In this document: piece by piece, positions 11,996 to 22,731 of the stretch
How positions within the stretch are numbered: the stretch's first letter is position 1
How the letters are laid out: each line of letters starts with the position of its first letter
Origin: Phytophthora quininea
Lineage: Eukaryota > Oomycota > Peronosporomycetes > Peronosporales > Peronosporaceae
Direction: 5' to 3'
Assembly: GCA_011947345.1 (NCBI GenBank)
Contig: JAAVTG010000848.1
Span: forward strand, 26,029 to 90,028
DNA length: 64,000 nt
The notes under the pieces: generated by a model
The model's input: only the letters and a program-made list of their open reading frames with translations
Told to the model about the DNA's origin: nothing
The model's database searches: none
Program-made: the position numbers and the translations under genes

Positions 11996-12315
11996 CGCTT
12001 CAAAAGTTCGAGACTGGTAAAAACTAGCTTCTCATGCTGCTAGTCAAACTCCATCAAAGATCGTCAACGGCTGCAACATTATTAGTTGCGAAAGATTTCA
12101 TGAAGGTTTTGTCTCGGATAAACTAAGTTTATCGCTCTCGCTCCCATGATCAAACGAGAAACAACTTTGTGAGATGATGCGGGTCGTTTTGCTTGGAGTC
12201 GGCCGAAACGACGAGGAATTCCGAGCACCCCACTTGTCGATAGACTGGGTTGCTGGGTGAGGCGCGCTGTCTTGCAGAGACATATCAAGACTTCTTTGCC
12301 GACAGTCGATCAAGC
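11996..12315. promoter_or_regulatory. Divergent promoter, HSP70-like (-) and kinesin (+)
   Basis: 320-bp space between two start codons facing away from each other, so it must contain both promoters. No recognised element beyond moderate AT richness near 12010-12130. Confidence 0.4.
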
Positions 12316-15300
12316 ATGACCTCTGACAATGCTCGTCGTGACCGCGCCGAGGAGCAGGACTCCGTCAAGGTGTGCATCCGCATCCGCCCGCTGAGCTCCA
12401 AGGAGAAGCAAGAACAGACCAAGAGCTGCATCCGCATCGCCGCGTCGATGGACGGCCTGTCCAGCAGCCACGTTAAATCGAGGTCTTCCGAACCCAAACA
12501 GCTTATTGTAGGCAAGGACCGAGCCTTCACTTTCGACAACATTCTCGGCGTCACCAGCTCGCAATCGGTGAGATCACCTGGGCTCAGGATTCGTCCTTGT
12601 TTGCTAAAACTGACGACGTACTTGCTTGCTTGCTCCATTTAGGAAACTTACCGACAGTGTGTGGAGCCTTTAGTCAAAGGTTTTTAGAAGGCTACAACGC
12701 CACCGTGCTGGCCTACGGCCAGACTGGCACGGGAAAAACTCACACAATGGCTGGATCTGGCTTCGACGCTCGTGGCTCATCAAAGAACAGCGACCTGCAG
12801 GGCATCATTCCACGTGTGATCAAGGCGGTCTTCAAGAAGCTGAAGGAGATTGAAAGCCACGACAACCAAGGTCGAAGCGAGTACACACTGCGCGTCGAGT
12901 ACGTCGAGATTTACAACGAAGAACTGCGCGATCTGCTCCACCCGGAAACAACCTCGAAGCAGTTGGCGATTCGTGAGGACGGTGACGGCAATATTATCAT
13001 TGCCGGGGTGAAGTCCGAACTTGCAGAGACGAAGGAGGCAGTTTTCCGGCACCTGGTTGTCGGGGGCTCGTCGCGTGCCACTGGAAGCACGCTCATGAAC
13101 GAGCAATCCAGTCGCTCGCATGCTATCTTCAGTTTGATTCTGGACCAGCGCGACGTTGGTTCCGGCGCTCGACGGTTCTCAAAGTTCCACCTCGTCGATT
13201 TGGCAGGGTCTGAGCGTGCGAAGCGTACCGGAGCTGTGGCAGGTCGCTTCAAGGAGTCTGTAAGCATTAACCAAGGTCTACTGGCGCTGGGCAATGTAAT
13301 CAGCGCGCTTGGTGACGACAAGCGGCGAGTTGGAACTGCTGGCAATGGCAGCAACGCTGGCCACGTCCCATATCGAGATTCTAAGCTGACACGTCTCCTT
13401 CAAGACAGCCTCGGCGGAAATTCGCGCACGCTCATGATCGCATGTGTCAGTCCCGCCGCTGTGAACTTTGAGGAGACACTCAATACACTGAAATACGCGA
13501 ATCGCGCCAAGAACATCAAGAACAAGCCCATTGTGAACCGCCAGGTGATCAGCGACGACGAGCGCCAGCGCAATGATGCCGAGATCTCGCGAATGAAGGA
13601 GGAAATCGCCAAGCTGCAAAGTCGATTGCAGCAACAGCCTCAGTCAACACCGCAGTCGTCCCGACCATCTACCTCGGTAGGAACCAAAAGACAGAAGATC
13701 AAAGAAAACGATCAAGACCTGGTAGTCGTGAGCCAGGAACTGGCGCAGGCCACCAAGTGCATCCACTTGTATGGTGATGCTGTGGAGAGTATCCGAACGT
13801 ACTCGATGGAGGCTGCCACCATGTTGGTAGCAATGGAGCGAGAGATAAAGTCCTTGGGACGTCCTGTGCAACAGCGGCTGAACGAGATCGTAAAGCTGCT
13901 AAACGCATCTATCCAGACAGCCAACGTGAGTGACACTAGCGCTGCGAAGTTGATGGCTCGTCGTCAGCTAGACGGAGAAAACAACAGCGGACGTAAGAGT
14001 GGCAGTGAAGCGCTGCTAGAAGAAGGAGCGGTTGTTGTTAAGCGACTTCGGCAGGAGTTGAAGGAAGCGAAGGAGAACTTGACTCGAGACGAGCAGATTT
14101 TCGAGATGAAGAACAACGACATGAAGCGACTGCAGGCTCTGCTGGTTGAGGCCAAGGACAAGAACGAAAAGCTTATCGGACGCGTGCAGGAGCTTGAGTG
14201 TGGCGGGTCAAAGCTGTCCAATTCTCGCGGGCCTGGATCTAGCAGCAGTACCAAACGCAACCAAGAAATCACCATGCGTGATCTCGACACGCCAGACCGA
14301 CCTAGAGGCCGATCCCGGACACCTTCTCGTTTGTCGTCGACTCAAATCACCATGCGCGACCTCGACACGCCAGATCGAGCGAGAGGACGTTCCAAGACTC
14401 CTTCTCGCAGCGCTCGACCGTCGTCGACGCAAATTACGATGCGAGACCTGAACACACCAGACGCAACATCGAGGGGTCGGTCAAGAACTCCGTCTCGTAG
14501 TGCTGGTCCGTCATCGACTCGGGACTTCGGGACGAGTGACCGGTCGAGAGCCCGATCAAAGACTCCATCTCGCATCGCTCGACCGTCATCGACTCAAATT
14601 ACTATGCGCGACCTTGACTCACCAGACACAGCGCCGAGAGGCCGATCAAGAACTCCTTCTCGGAGCGCTCGGCCGTCATCGACTCAAATCACCATGCGCG
14701 ACCTAGAATCTCCAGACACAACATCGAGAGGCCGATCAAGAACTCCGTCTCGCAGTGCGCGGCCATCATCGACTCCTGTGATCAAGACATCGTCACGAGG
14801 ACTGTTCTCTGGTCGTAGATCAGGACTGTACGAAGGCAACGAGGACAAGGTGATCATGGGGCACCCTGAAGATGACGACAACGGGGGCCGTCCGAAAACG
14901 AGTAGTGCGATTGGATTCAAGCGACACAGTGATAACAGCGGCGAAGATGAGAATCGCAGTAGCCTCAGCTCGTCGCGCTTGAAAAGAACCGAGACCATCC
15001 TCCAGGTGGAGGACACGATCGCCAAGCTGCAGACGAAGCTCGAGGAGCTACAGAAGAAGAATGTACGGTGAGGAAGTGCTCTGAATTATCAAGGTGCTAG
15101 ACGTGCCATGACCTCACCTTTTGCTGGTGTACACAGGAACAATTGCTGGATGCCCGGGAAGAGTCAAGTAGGCGGTGGGTTCTGGAGCGACAAAACTACG
15201 AGCGCCAACTCAGCGAAGCCGAGCACAAGATTGAACTACTAAAGCGAGAGAATCAAGCCCTCGAAGACTCCACCCTAGACGAGAAACAGTCAAATGTCAA

Positions 15301-16670
15301 GGAGCAAGCATTAACAAACTCACCGTCACGTCCCAGTCCTGAGTCAGCCACAGCTAGCGTAGAGCGTCAAGGTCTAGGCACAGCAAGTTCATCAAAGGCT
15401 AGTCGACCGCCAACCGCGTCCAAATCGCAAAACAATGGACCGATTGACGAAGAAACTATCGCAAGCGTATTCGAAAGCAGTGTCCAGCAGCTAATTGAGT
15501 ATCGTGCAGCTCGTCGCGAAGTACTGCACTTGCTCAAGGGTAAAAGAAGGCTGAACAGAGCAGGAGTGAAGCTGCTCGCAGAGTGAACGCGCTCGAGATG
15601 CAGAAGATGCGACAGAGTTTGGGAGTGCGCGAGCGCATTTCGGACGTATCCGAGTCACTGCACGCGCTAGACGAGCGGATGCAGGCGGAGAACCGGTCCC
15701 TTATAGAGCTCGAGCGACTCAAGAAGCTTCGTCTACGAGCGGATCAAAAGCTTAACGCCCTGCGCAAGCAAGAAGAGCAGGCTGAATTCCTGGACTCTGA
15801 GGCGAAGCAAGAGCTGCAAGATCTCGAGGAGTTGCTTGTCGACTTGGACTCGCACATCGCTTTCCAAGACGCAGAGCTTGAGGCTGCTCGCAACGATCTC
15901 CGAGCCATCAAGCAAAAGTCTGATAGTGTCGACGCAAAGTCCCCACTCGATGGCCTGGCAACCGAGTTTGTGCAGAAATTGGGGCTAGGAGGAGGAAACG
16001 CCGCTGTTGTCATGAGCAAATTCCTGGACGAAGTCGCCAGTCTGCGTATCCGAGTACGTGCCATGGGGAGTGAAGTCCAGGAGTTGCAGTCACTGGTGAG
16101 TGAGCGTGAGGCGGCACTTGGACAGCTCGAAAGTGGGCTGGCCGTCGCAAGGGACGAGTTTGACCGCCGACTTGCAGTTCAACGGCAAGAAAGCGCACTA
16201 GCCATCGAACAAGTCAAGAAGATGCATCCACAAGTTCTCGTTCAAGCTGCAAGGAAGGCGACGACCAGAAGGACGCCGAGTGGCAGAAGCTGATCGTGCG
16301 CTGCCAGAAGAAGGACGAATACATCGCAGATCTGGAGAAGCACTTGGTCTTTTACAAGTCCAAGGCCAAGCAGATGCAGGCGCAATTGCAGCAGCTAATC
16401 CGCTCGTCGAGCGAGCAGCAACGTCCCTCTGAAGATGCCGACGACGAACAAATCCAACGACTTCAACGTCGCATCCAGCAGCTTGAGGACGCCAACGACG
16501 CGTTGATGCAGGACCTGGCCAGCGCCAAAGTGTATCTGCGGGCGTCTCAAAGTCGAGGTACGATCTCAAAGAGCAGTGGAGGAAGAGAGACCCCCAAAGT
16601 CGTCCGCGTCTCGAAGAGCGAGCTGCGTGAGCTTCCAGCACCAATGCCGTCACACGTCGCAGATCAATAA
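12316..16670 (+). CDS. Kinesin motor protein, kinesin-4-like, with coiled coils and TP repeats
   Basis: Microtubule motor of about 1,402 residues. Predicted exons are 12316-12567, 12643-15062 and 15137-16670. The motor is N-terminal: VKVCIRIRPLS, P-loop GQTGTGKTHTM, switch I NEQSSRSHAIF, switch II HLVDLAGSE, then SINQGLLALGNVISALGD and HVPYRDSKLTRLLQDSLGGN. The GLLALGNVISALGD wording is typical of kinesin-4 types (KIF4/KIF21). A coiled-coil stalk follows, then a basic segment of six repeats (listed separately), then further long coiled coils to the end. Three one-base losses break the frame: T5 at 12681-12685, A4 at 15542-15545 and near 16245-16252. Each exon becomes phase-consistent once restored, so the gene is probably intact. 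Its role (spindle, chromosome or flagellar transport) cannot be told from sequence alone. Confidence 0.88.
14262..14780 (+). repeat. Six tandem coding repeats in the kinesin, ITMRDL..TPD..RGRSRTPSR
   Basis: Six units of about 26-30 residues lie in tandem: each has ITMRDL(D/N/E)(T/S)PD, a variable pair, RGRS(R/K)TPSR, then SARPSSTQ. The fourth unit has lost ITM and reads RDFGTSDRSRARSKTPSR. The DNA is similar enough to suggest repeat expansion. The segment is basic and Ser/Thr-Pro-rich, so it is probably disordered and a target for proline-directed (CDK/MAPK-type) kinases and microtubule contact; that is inference. Confidence 0.8.
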
Positions 16671-16744
16671 CATATACTACACAATTCAGTACAGAATTGA
16701 TAACTACCGACACTCAACTTTCTTTGAATGGCAACAATTTGAAA

Positions 16745-17581
16745 ATGCCCTCGACGTTGGCGCCGACCGAGCTGGAGCGCGAGCACGTGCACAAAGTGTA
16801 CGACCTCATCGCGCCACATTTCAGCCACACGCGCCATCACCCGTGGCCCCAAGTCATCGACTTTCTGAGCCACTTGCCGGCCGGGTCTTTAGCCGCAGAC
16901 GTTGGCTGCGGCAATGGCAAGTACCTGAACGTGAACCAGTCGCTCTGTCTGGTCGGAGGCGACCGTAGCATCCCGTTGATGCAGACTGCAGATCCGACCA
17001 AATGGTGACACAGCTTTTGGAGTTTTTTAGAGATATTTATTGAAATGGTATCGTTATTTGTTGCAGCAATTTGCTGGGCTGCGATGCGCTAAAAGTTCCA
17101 TTACGAACTGGAGCGTTTGACGCTGCGCTGTCCATTGCAGTGCTGCATCACATCTCAACAGAGGCGCGCCGGGTTGCTCTCATCAAGTAAATATCTAGTC
17201 TCTTTCTTTTAATTATTTTATTTGACAAGTTGCTGCAGAGAATTGGCTCGGTTGGTGCGCGTTGGAGGACAAATTCTCATTGTGGCGTGGGCGTTTGAGC
17301 AGGACGAACGGTCGAAGCGTCGATTCGAGCAGCAAGACGTCATGGTGGAGTGGAAACTGCAGCAAAAGTATGCTTCGGAGAACGACGAGCGCGAGCAGAA
17401 TGGGTCCCATGGACGCGTCGACACAGAGAAGCAATGGGTGGTGTACGAGCGATACTGCCACGTATATCGAAGGGGAGAGTTGGAGGAGCTGGTGGCAAAA
17501 GTGCCTGGGCTTAAACTCGTGTCAGTCGAGTACAGTCGGTCGAACTGGTGTCTCCGTCTTGAACGAGTGGGTTGCGACTAA
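16745..17581 (+). CDS. TRM9: TRM9/ALKBH8-type tRNA methyltransferase
   Basis: A class I SAM methyltransferase of about 240 residues. Members of this family methylate carboxymethyluridine at wobble position 34 of tRNA to give mcm5U, working with TRM112. Exons 16745-17004, 17067-17186 and 17239-17581 join in phase. The ATG at 16745 is chosen because in-frame sequence upstream lacks another ATG. Seen: ERERVHKVYDLIAPHFS-like opening (EREHVHKVYDLIAPHFSHTR), SAM motif I AADVGCGNGKYL, post-I GGDRS, CDALKVPLR, AALSIAVLHHIST, and RLVRVGGQILIVAWAFEQ. The C-terminus WVVYERYCHVYRRGELEEL matches the TRM9 ending. No fused AlkB or RRM domain, so it is the stand-alone yeast-like form. It lies only 74 bp after the kinesin stop, on the same strand. 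Confidence 0.9.
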
Positions 17582-17670
17582 CAACGTTCGTGGATCAAAT
17601 GACAACCTTGAAGTGTAATGGCAGCGGTTTCTTTATGCGACTTTTGCCACTTTTATTTTTGGACGTGTCG

Positions 17671-19873
17671 ATGAACGTCACGGACGTGGAAGGAAGACCC
17701 CTTGACGATGCAACCTCTGTTGATGTTGGTGATAAACCTGTCACTGAGCTCCAGCTAAAAGAACTGGGCAACTTGGGACCTGAGGACAACGATGATACTA
17801 ACGATGGAAGCGACACAGCACGAGTTGTCAGCAGTGCAACAACCTTTGCGAGGTATGGCACAACTACGGCAAGAGGGACATAAAAAAAGTTTTTGATGTT
17901 GCTGTGTCTAGCAAGTGCTTGAAAACCGAGAGCTACAAGGAGGCGTTGGTGGCATTACGAAGCGCCTTGGAGATTGCGAGTCCTTCCAGTATATCTTACA
18001 GATTCGTGGTGATGCACACCGCACAGCTTCTAAAAGTTACCAGCCAACATGAAGCAAGTATCGAGTGCATGCTGGTGAGTGCTGTGGCTAGAAAATCGAG
18101 TAACGTGGCAAATGGTGAACTCACGAAACGTTTTGTTGCAGTCCATTTATCAGTCGATGCCTCCCGCATTTTCTCGCGCGGAAGGCATTTGCATTATTGT
18201 ACGTTTACATTCTTTTTCTTACGATATTTTATCTGGCTGATACGTCCTTGGATAGGCACGTCAATACGAGGAAATGCAGTCGTTATCGGGAGCCAAGTTC
18301 TGGTGGAAAAACTAGGATCGCCATTCACTCCAAATTCACAGCTATGGGAGGCGATGGGGGATCGATTTTTCAGCCACGATCTTTACGTTTTTGCTGCGGA
18401 TTGTTACGCCCAAGCGCTCAAGGGAAATCCGGCGCTGTGCGCTCTACCCTCACTTCGCTTTCGGTATCGTTACTTAACGGCATCGTTAGAATTCGTGGGA
18501 CCATTAGGTCAAGCAGCTCACCTGAACGCGTTGAAGACAGTTGCGTGGTCGCTCGCGCAGTGGTTCCGCCGACGAAATGGAACCAATACCCAGCTTACGA
18601 GTTGCTATGGAGATCCTCATTACTATTTGTTGCGATCGGTTTATTCAGCAGCATTCCCAGGAATGTATCGTATCGCATTTGCTTGGATCGATGGGCCTGC
18701 TGGGCGGATTGCGCGATGGTGGAGGCGACACTGGGCTCAAAAACACCCACAGCCGACAAGTGATATTACACCTGCAATTGGCACCACCAAGAAATTAGTA
18801 GCGTCGAAACAACGGCAACCTCGCAGTCGTACTCGAATCACCAACCCAGGAAAACTTTTATCTCCATTGCCAGCAAAGAAGCCTTACCTGAAGAAGAAAA
18901 TCGTATCTGAAGGCGCAACGGGAGGAAATTGTGGAATGCGACAAGGTCTCAGTAAGAAGAAGAAACAAAAGGCAGCGGGAAAATCGACAAACAACAACGA
19001 GTCTGACCCTGTTGACGACGAAACCCCGCAACCAACCAAGTCACCAAAGGGGAAATCGACCAAAGTTCTGCCAGCACCAGGGGCAAAGAATGGGGAATGC
19101 ATGACGACTCGCCAACAAAACGCAAACTCCCTGTCGTAAGGTGGGTGGCGTCATTTTTATGTCTCATTCGTGTTTGCAGGCTCTTATTGACATTGCCGCG
19201 TTTGATCAGACGGCTACGCACTAAACAGATTTCGGGCTCGGCAGAGAATAATATTCGTCCGGCATCGGCTGGAGATGGCAAGACAGCTACAAAAGATGAA
19301 GAGGTCGTGGCACGTGCGGCCTCCGCAACGAGTCTGTTAGACGTGTATTCACTCCACACAGCAAGCACCGAAGAGTTTGTGGCTACTTGTGGTCGTCAAC
19401 CGAGTTTTGCCGACCTCGATCTGGACGAAGTTCAGCAATTCGCTCGACTTGCTCATTACCGAGCGCGAGTTCTTTCTGGGCAGCATTCTTGTGTGGAAGA
19501 CTTGGACACGACCAAGGTGATGCCCCAATGGCAAATAGATCTCGACCGAGCAATGACGTTGGTGAAAACTCAACAGCAGCGGAATTTGTTGAGTGGCAAA
19601 GTGGTGGTGGAAGACGATTCCGTAGCGCACCTTGCCGAGGTGCACACACGGATCGTGTTGCAACTCTCCACACTTGGTCGGCAGTACACACGGGAGTTCG
19701 GCGAAACTCAGTTCACTCGACAGCTGCGGAAAGTAACTCGGCGGTTGGTAGAGTGGAAGTTTTCATTCATATCGGACCTGCTTGATGCTCTTGACGGTGT
19801 GAAGTCGACCGCAATGAAAGAAGAGAAGCAGAGAAACCTCGAGTTCTACCATGTCCATCGCGGCGGAAGTTAA
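17671..19873 (+). CDS. Unknown protein with helical repeats (TPR-like N-terminus)
   Basis: Not recognised. Predicted exons are 17671-18074, 18142-18198, 18256-19140 and 19180-19873, about 680 residues; an in-frame ATG at 17599 is an alternative start. The N-terminal half has helical pairs resembling tetratricopeptide repeats (SSKCLKTESYKEALVALRSAL, cut here as two TPR helices, and DLYVFAADCYAQALKGNPAL). A middle basic Lys/Ser/Pro-rich linker (18800-19120) is probably disordered and may carry nuclear-type basic clusters. A helical C-terminus follows (LDEVQQFARLAHYRARVL and RQLRKVTRRLVEWKFSF). Single-base losses are inferred near 17852, at GG 18302-18303 and at GGGG 19080-19083; adding them back makes all exon phases agree. 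The frame of 18500-18780 is less certain. Its stop codon overlaps the stop of the opposite-strand gene by four bases. Confidence 0.5.
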
Positions 19874-22253
19874 CGAGAGGCGATGGTATTAAAGCTTACG
19901 CTTACTTCTTCACGTACATTCAATATGTTCATTAACTGTGGTGGATTGGAGCAGTACTCGGATAGAGCCCAGATGTGAACACGAATTCCATAGCATCGCA
20001 GCTCATTCTCGTTGCTTTGTGGTGATAGTACTCGCGCTAGTCGTAGAAATGTTATGCGGTTCTCCCTGCGCTTCGGGGCCGCTTCGCTCACGAACCGATC
20101 TTCGTTGCCTCGTTGTCCATGGTAGCCGTGTCCACTGCTACTTCGGCGATGGAACACTTGCGGGCCCTCAGTGCGTCGGGGAGAGCGACCACGTAGCTGC
20201 GCTTCCGCGTGTCCACTGCCTGGTCTTGTCTGTGGTAGGCGATCCACATCGACCATAGAGAACGCAGCATTGGCGCCGAGAGTATCGGTGGGTGACATGA
20301 AGCTTGCTGTTTCACGAGACACACGGGGACCGGCGCTTGGGCGAGCCATTTCACCGAGACGGTAGTCCGCTTCGCGTTTTGTCCGAAGAGGAGCATATTG
20401 CGGTGGGTAAGCTGTCCCATTCGCCAAAGGACTAGCCTCACCGCCAGGAGAAGAGTCCATCGAATCTCCATATTGATACCCTGTGGGCGTACCTACGTCG
20501 CCACCACGCGCGTTGAATCGATGCGGGAAGCGCCCGTCAATTCGCGCACGGTTACGGAGGTGTGCGTCAAGTGAGCGATCTGCCAGGTACGGGTCGGCTC
20601 GATCACGCCAGGCAGGCGGGTCTGTAAACCGGCGGCGGTATTCCGCAGCCTCCACAGATAGCTGTGGCCCACTCGACCAACGAGACTCGAACGGGTTTTC
20701 AAGAGACATATCACGGGTGGAAGCGCGTCGGTAGCCTCTGATGTCTGGAGGAGCTTGGATTCTTGGCTCGCTAGTAGTCTCTCCACCACTGTAGCGGTCA
20801 GACGCCACTATACGCGTCCGTTCTCCCACAGCTTGTCCCCGATACGCAGGAAGTCGGCTCATGGCTTCTGCGCGTCGATCAAGGTCATCTGGACGATACA
20901 ACGCAGTGCCACCTCGTGCAACACCTCGTATCATAACAGGAGCGCCGCCATACACATCATCGCGCATTGGACGAGATCGCTTACCGTCAAATTGCTCCGC
21001 TGCAGGCGAGTCGGAGGTCGGACGTTTCCGCGAGGCAAGGGAGTTTGCAGCATCCGGAAATCCTGACGCAGCTGGCGGCGGCTCCGACGGCAGCAGGGAT
21101 AAAATCGCGGAATGAACGTTAGCAGGGAAGCACGACGTCAAGAGCTCGTTGTCCGACGCAATGAGTCCAACCACATCCAGTGCCGACAAGAAGACCTCAC
21201 CGGCAGGGGACACGAAGTGCGTCTCTCCTGTCCCCGCGGCGCTGGTTTGGACCCGCCAGCCTTGTCGCCGGAGACTCGGAAGAGCGTGGTTCTCGAACAA
21301 ACTGATGACAAACTGCGCCTCCCGTTCGCTGACTTGGATGCGAACGCGAGGCTGAGCTCGACGTTGCTGTCCTGGCGTCGGGTGCATAAAGTCTCCCGTG
21401 TCTGGACTCGCAGGGGAGTTCCCCACCCCTTCTTCAGCAGCAGCGAAATGGCTGGCGGCATGTGCGCCGGGTCTGCACGCTCGATCTCGTCCTGGATCAG
21501 GATCTGCAGCGTGCCGTCGATACTCAAGTCCTCGGCGTCTCCGTCGGCATACACCGCCGTGTACAGCGCCGTCCGGTGGTCGAACTTCACCACTTGGCCT
21601 AGAAATCGGCCGTGACCAGCGAAAGTCTTGGCCACACGCAGACCAATGAGGTCCTCCGCATACACTTCCCGTCCGTGGAACATGATCCTGACGTCGCGTT
21701 CACTAGGAGACGGCGGCGTCCTGCGGTTCTGCTCTGCGTCGTCCACGTCGTCGTCGTCCTCGTTCATCTCCTCGTCCTGGGAGATCAACGTGTTGCGGTC
21801 CTCGCTGTCGGATCCGCTGCGGTGGAACGAGTTGACTTGGCTCTGGGCCGTGCCAGCGTTCGCCGCGCTTGACGGCGGAGGTTTCCCGATCTGGCCAGTC
21901 TCTGCTCCTCTGTCCTTGACGCGCTGCTTGTCCTTCTGCTCGCGTAGCTGCATGAGCGCCGCGCCTCCGGACGAGAGTGATGGTAGCGACGCGTTGCTGG
22001 CCTTGTGGCGAGCCAGCGGCGCGTCGTCGTCGCTCAAGGCCGCGTCGCTCTTGCGGATGTCCTCGTCGGCCGTGGCCGAGCTGCTGGGCGAGATGTCGTT
22101 GTCGTGCTGGTTCTGCGAGTCGGCCGCGAGCCAGCTGCTGCCGCCCTCGGGCTTGCGGCGCTGGCTGTTGGGCATCACGGGCGCCACCGGAGTCGACGAG
22201 AAGGCTGGCGGCTGCGAGGAGGCGGGCGAGCTGGAGGACGCCTCCCGCGCCAT
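19870..22253 (-). CDS. Tudor-like domain nuclear protein, function unknown
   Basis: About 794 residues, no intron needed. After a long Ser/acid-rich disordered start (SDSEDRNTLISQDEEMNEDDDD region) comes a compact domain DLIGLRVAKTFAGHGRFLG, QVVKFDHRTALYTAVYADGD, AEDLSIDGTLQIL. This GTRVAK..G.G.F.G.V..YD....V.Y.DGDxEDL pattern is that of Tudor-like folds found in plant and protist chromatin proteins. A second conserved block follows: EAQFVISLFENHALPSLRRQ, GWRVQTSA, THFVSPAGEVFLSALDVVG. The rest is Arg/Ser-rich and low-complexity. It probably acts in the nucleus and may bind modified histones; that is inference. One base is missing in the C4 run at 21426-21429 (opposite strand G4); with it the length is 795 codons including the stop. 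The C-terminal 30 codons are weakly supported. Confidence 0.6.
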
Positions 22254-22731
22254 GGTCGGTGGGAAACGGTGGAAAATAAATGGAAAAAGGGTCCTTTTCT
22301 GGAAAATACCGCAGGCTGTTGGGGGCCGCGAACAGCTTGCCACGATAGTCTGCTCTTCGGATCCAGCAGTGGAGAATGCCAATGCGCTCTCAAAGAACTA
22401 CGCAACACGCGTGGAAAAGGAGTTGTTGGTATCGAGAAATGCTCGTTAGCGATGGTTGCAGTTTGGCACCTACTGCGACTATTGTTAGTTGACGACGAAA
22501 CTACTGACGCGAGCGACAGCCTCACCGCAGCAAAAGTTTCAGCCAAGACAAGTCCGATGCTTGCTGAAAACGATTGCTAGATCACTTAGATTCCCATGCA
22601 TCCCATGGACATCCTCACCAACAGCTTTTTCAACGCTGCTCACCAACTGTCCACATTGGTCTCCAAACAAATCGCCATTTTAGCCAATCACCTCCGTCGT
22701 CATTATTGTCGCTCCCGCACGGACGTTGACC
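22254..22731. promoter_or_regulatory. Divergent promoter, Tudor-like gene (-) and ALG10 (+)
   Basis: 478-bp space between oppositely directed start codons. Open frames inside it start with non-ATG codons and resemble no protein. No repeat or RNA gene was seen. Confidence 0.35.

Noticed and set aside
13278..13634. Minus-strand frames under the kinesin
   Set aside because: Shadows of the coiled-coil coding sequence.
18541..18798. Alternative frame (RVAMEILITICCDRFIQQ) within the unknown TPR-like gene
   Set aside because: Looks helical, but exon arithmetic favours the main frame; kept only as an uncertainty in that gene.
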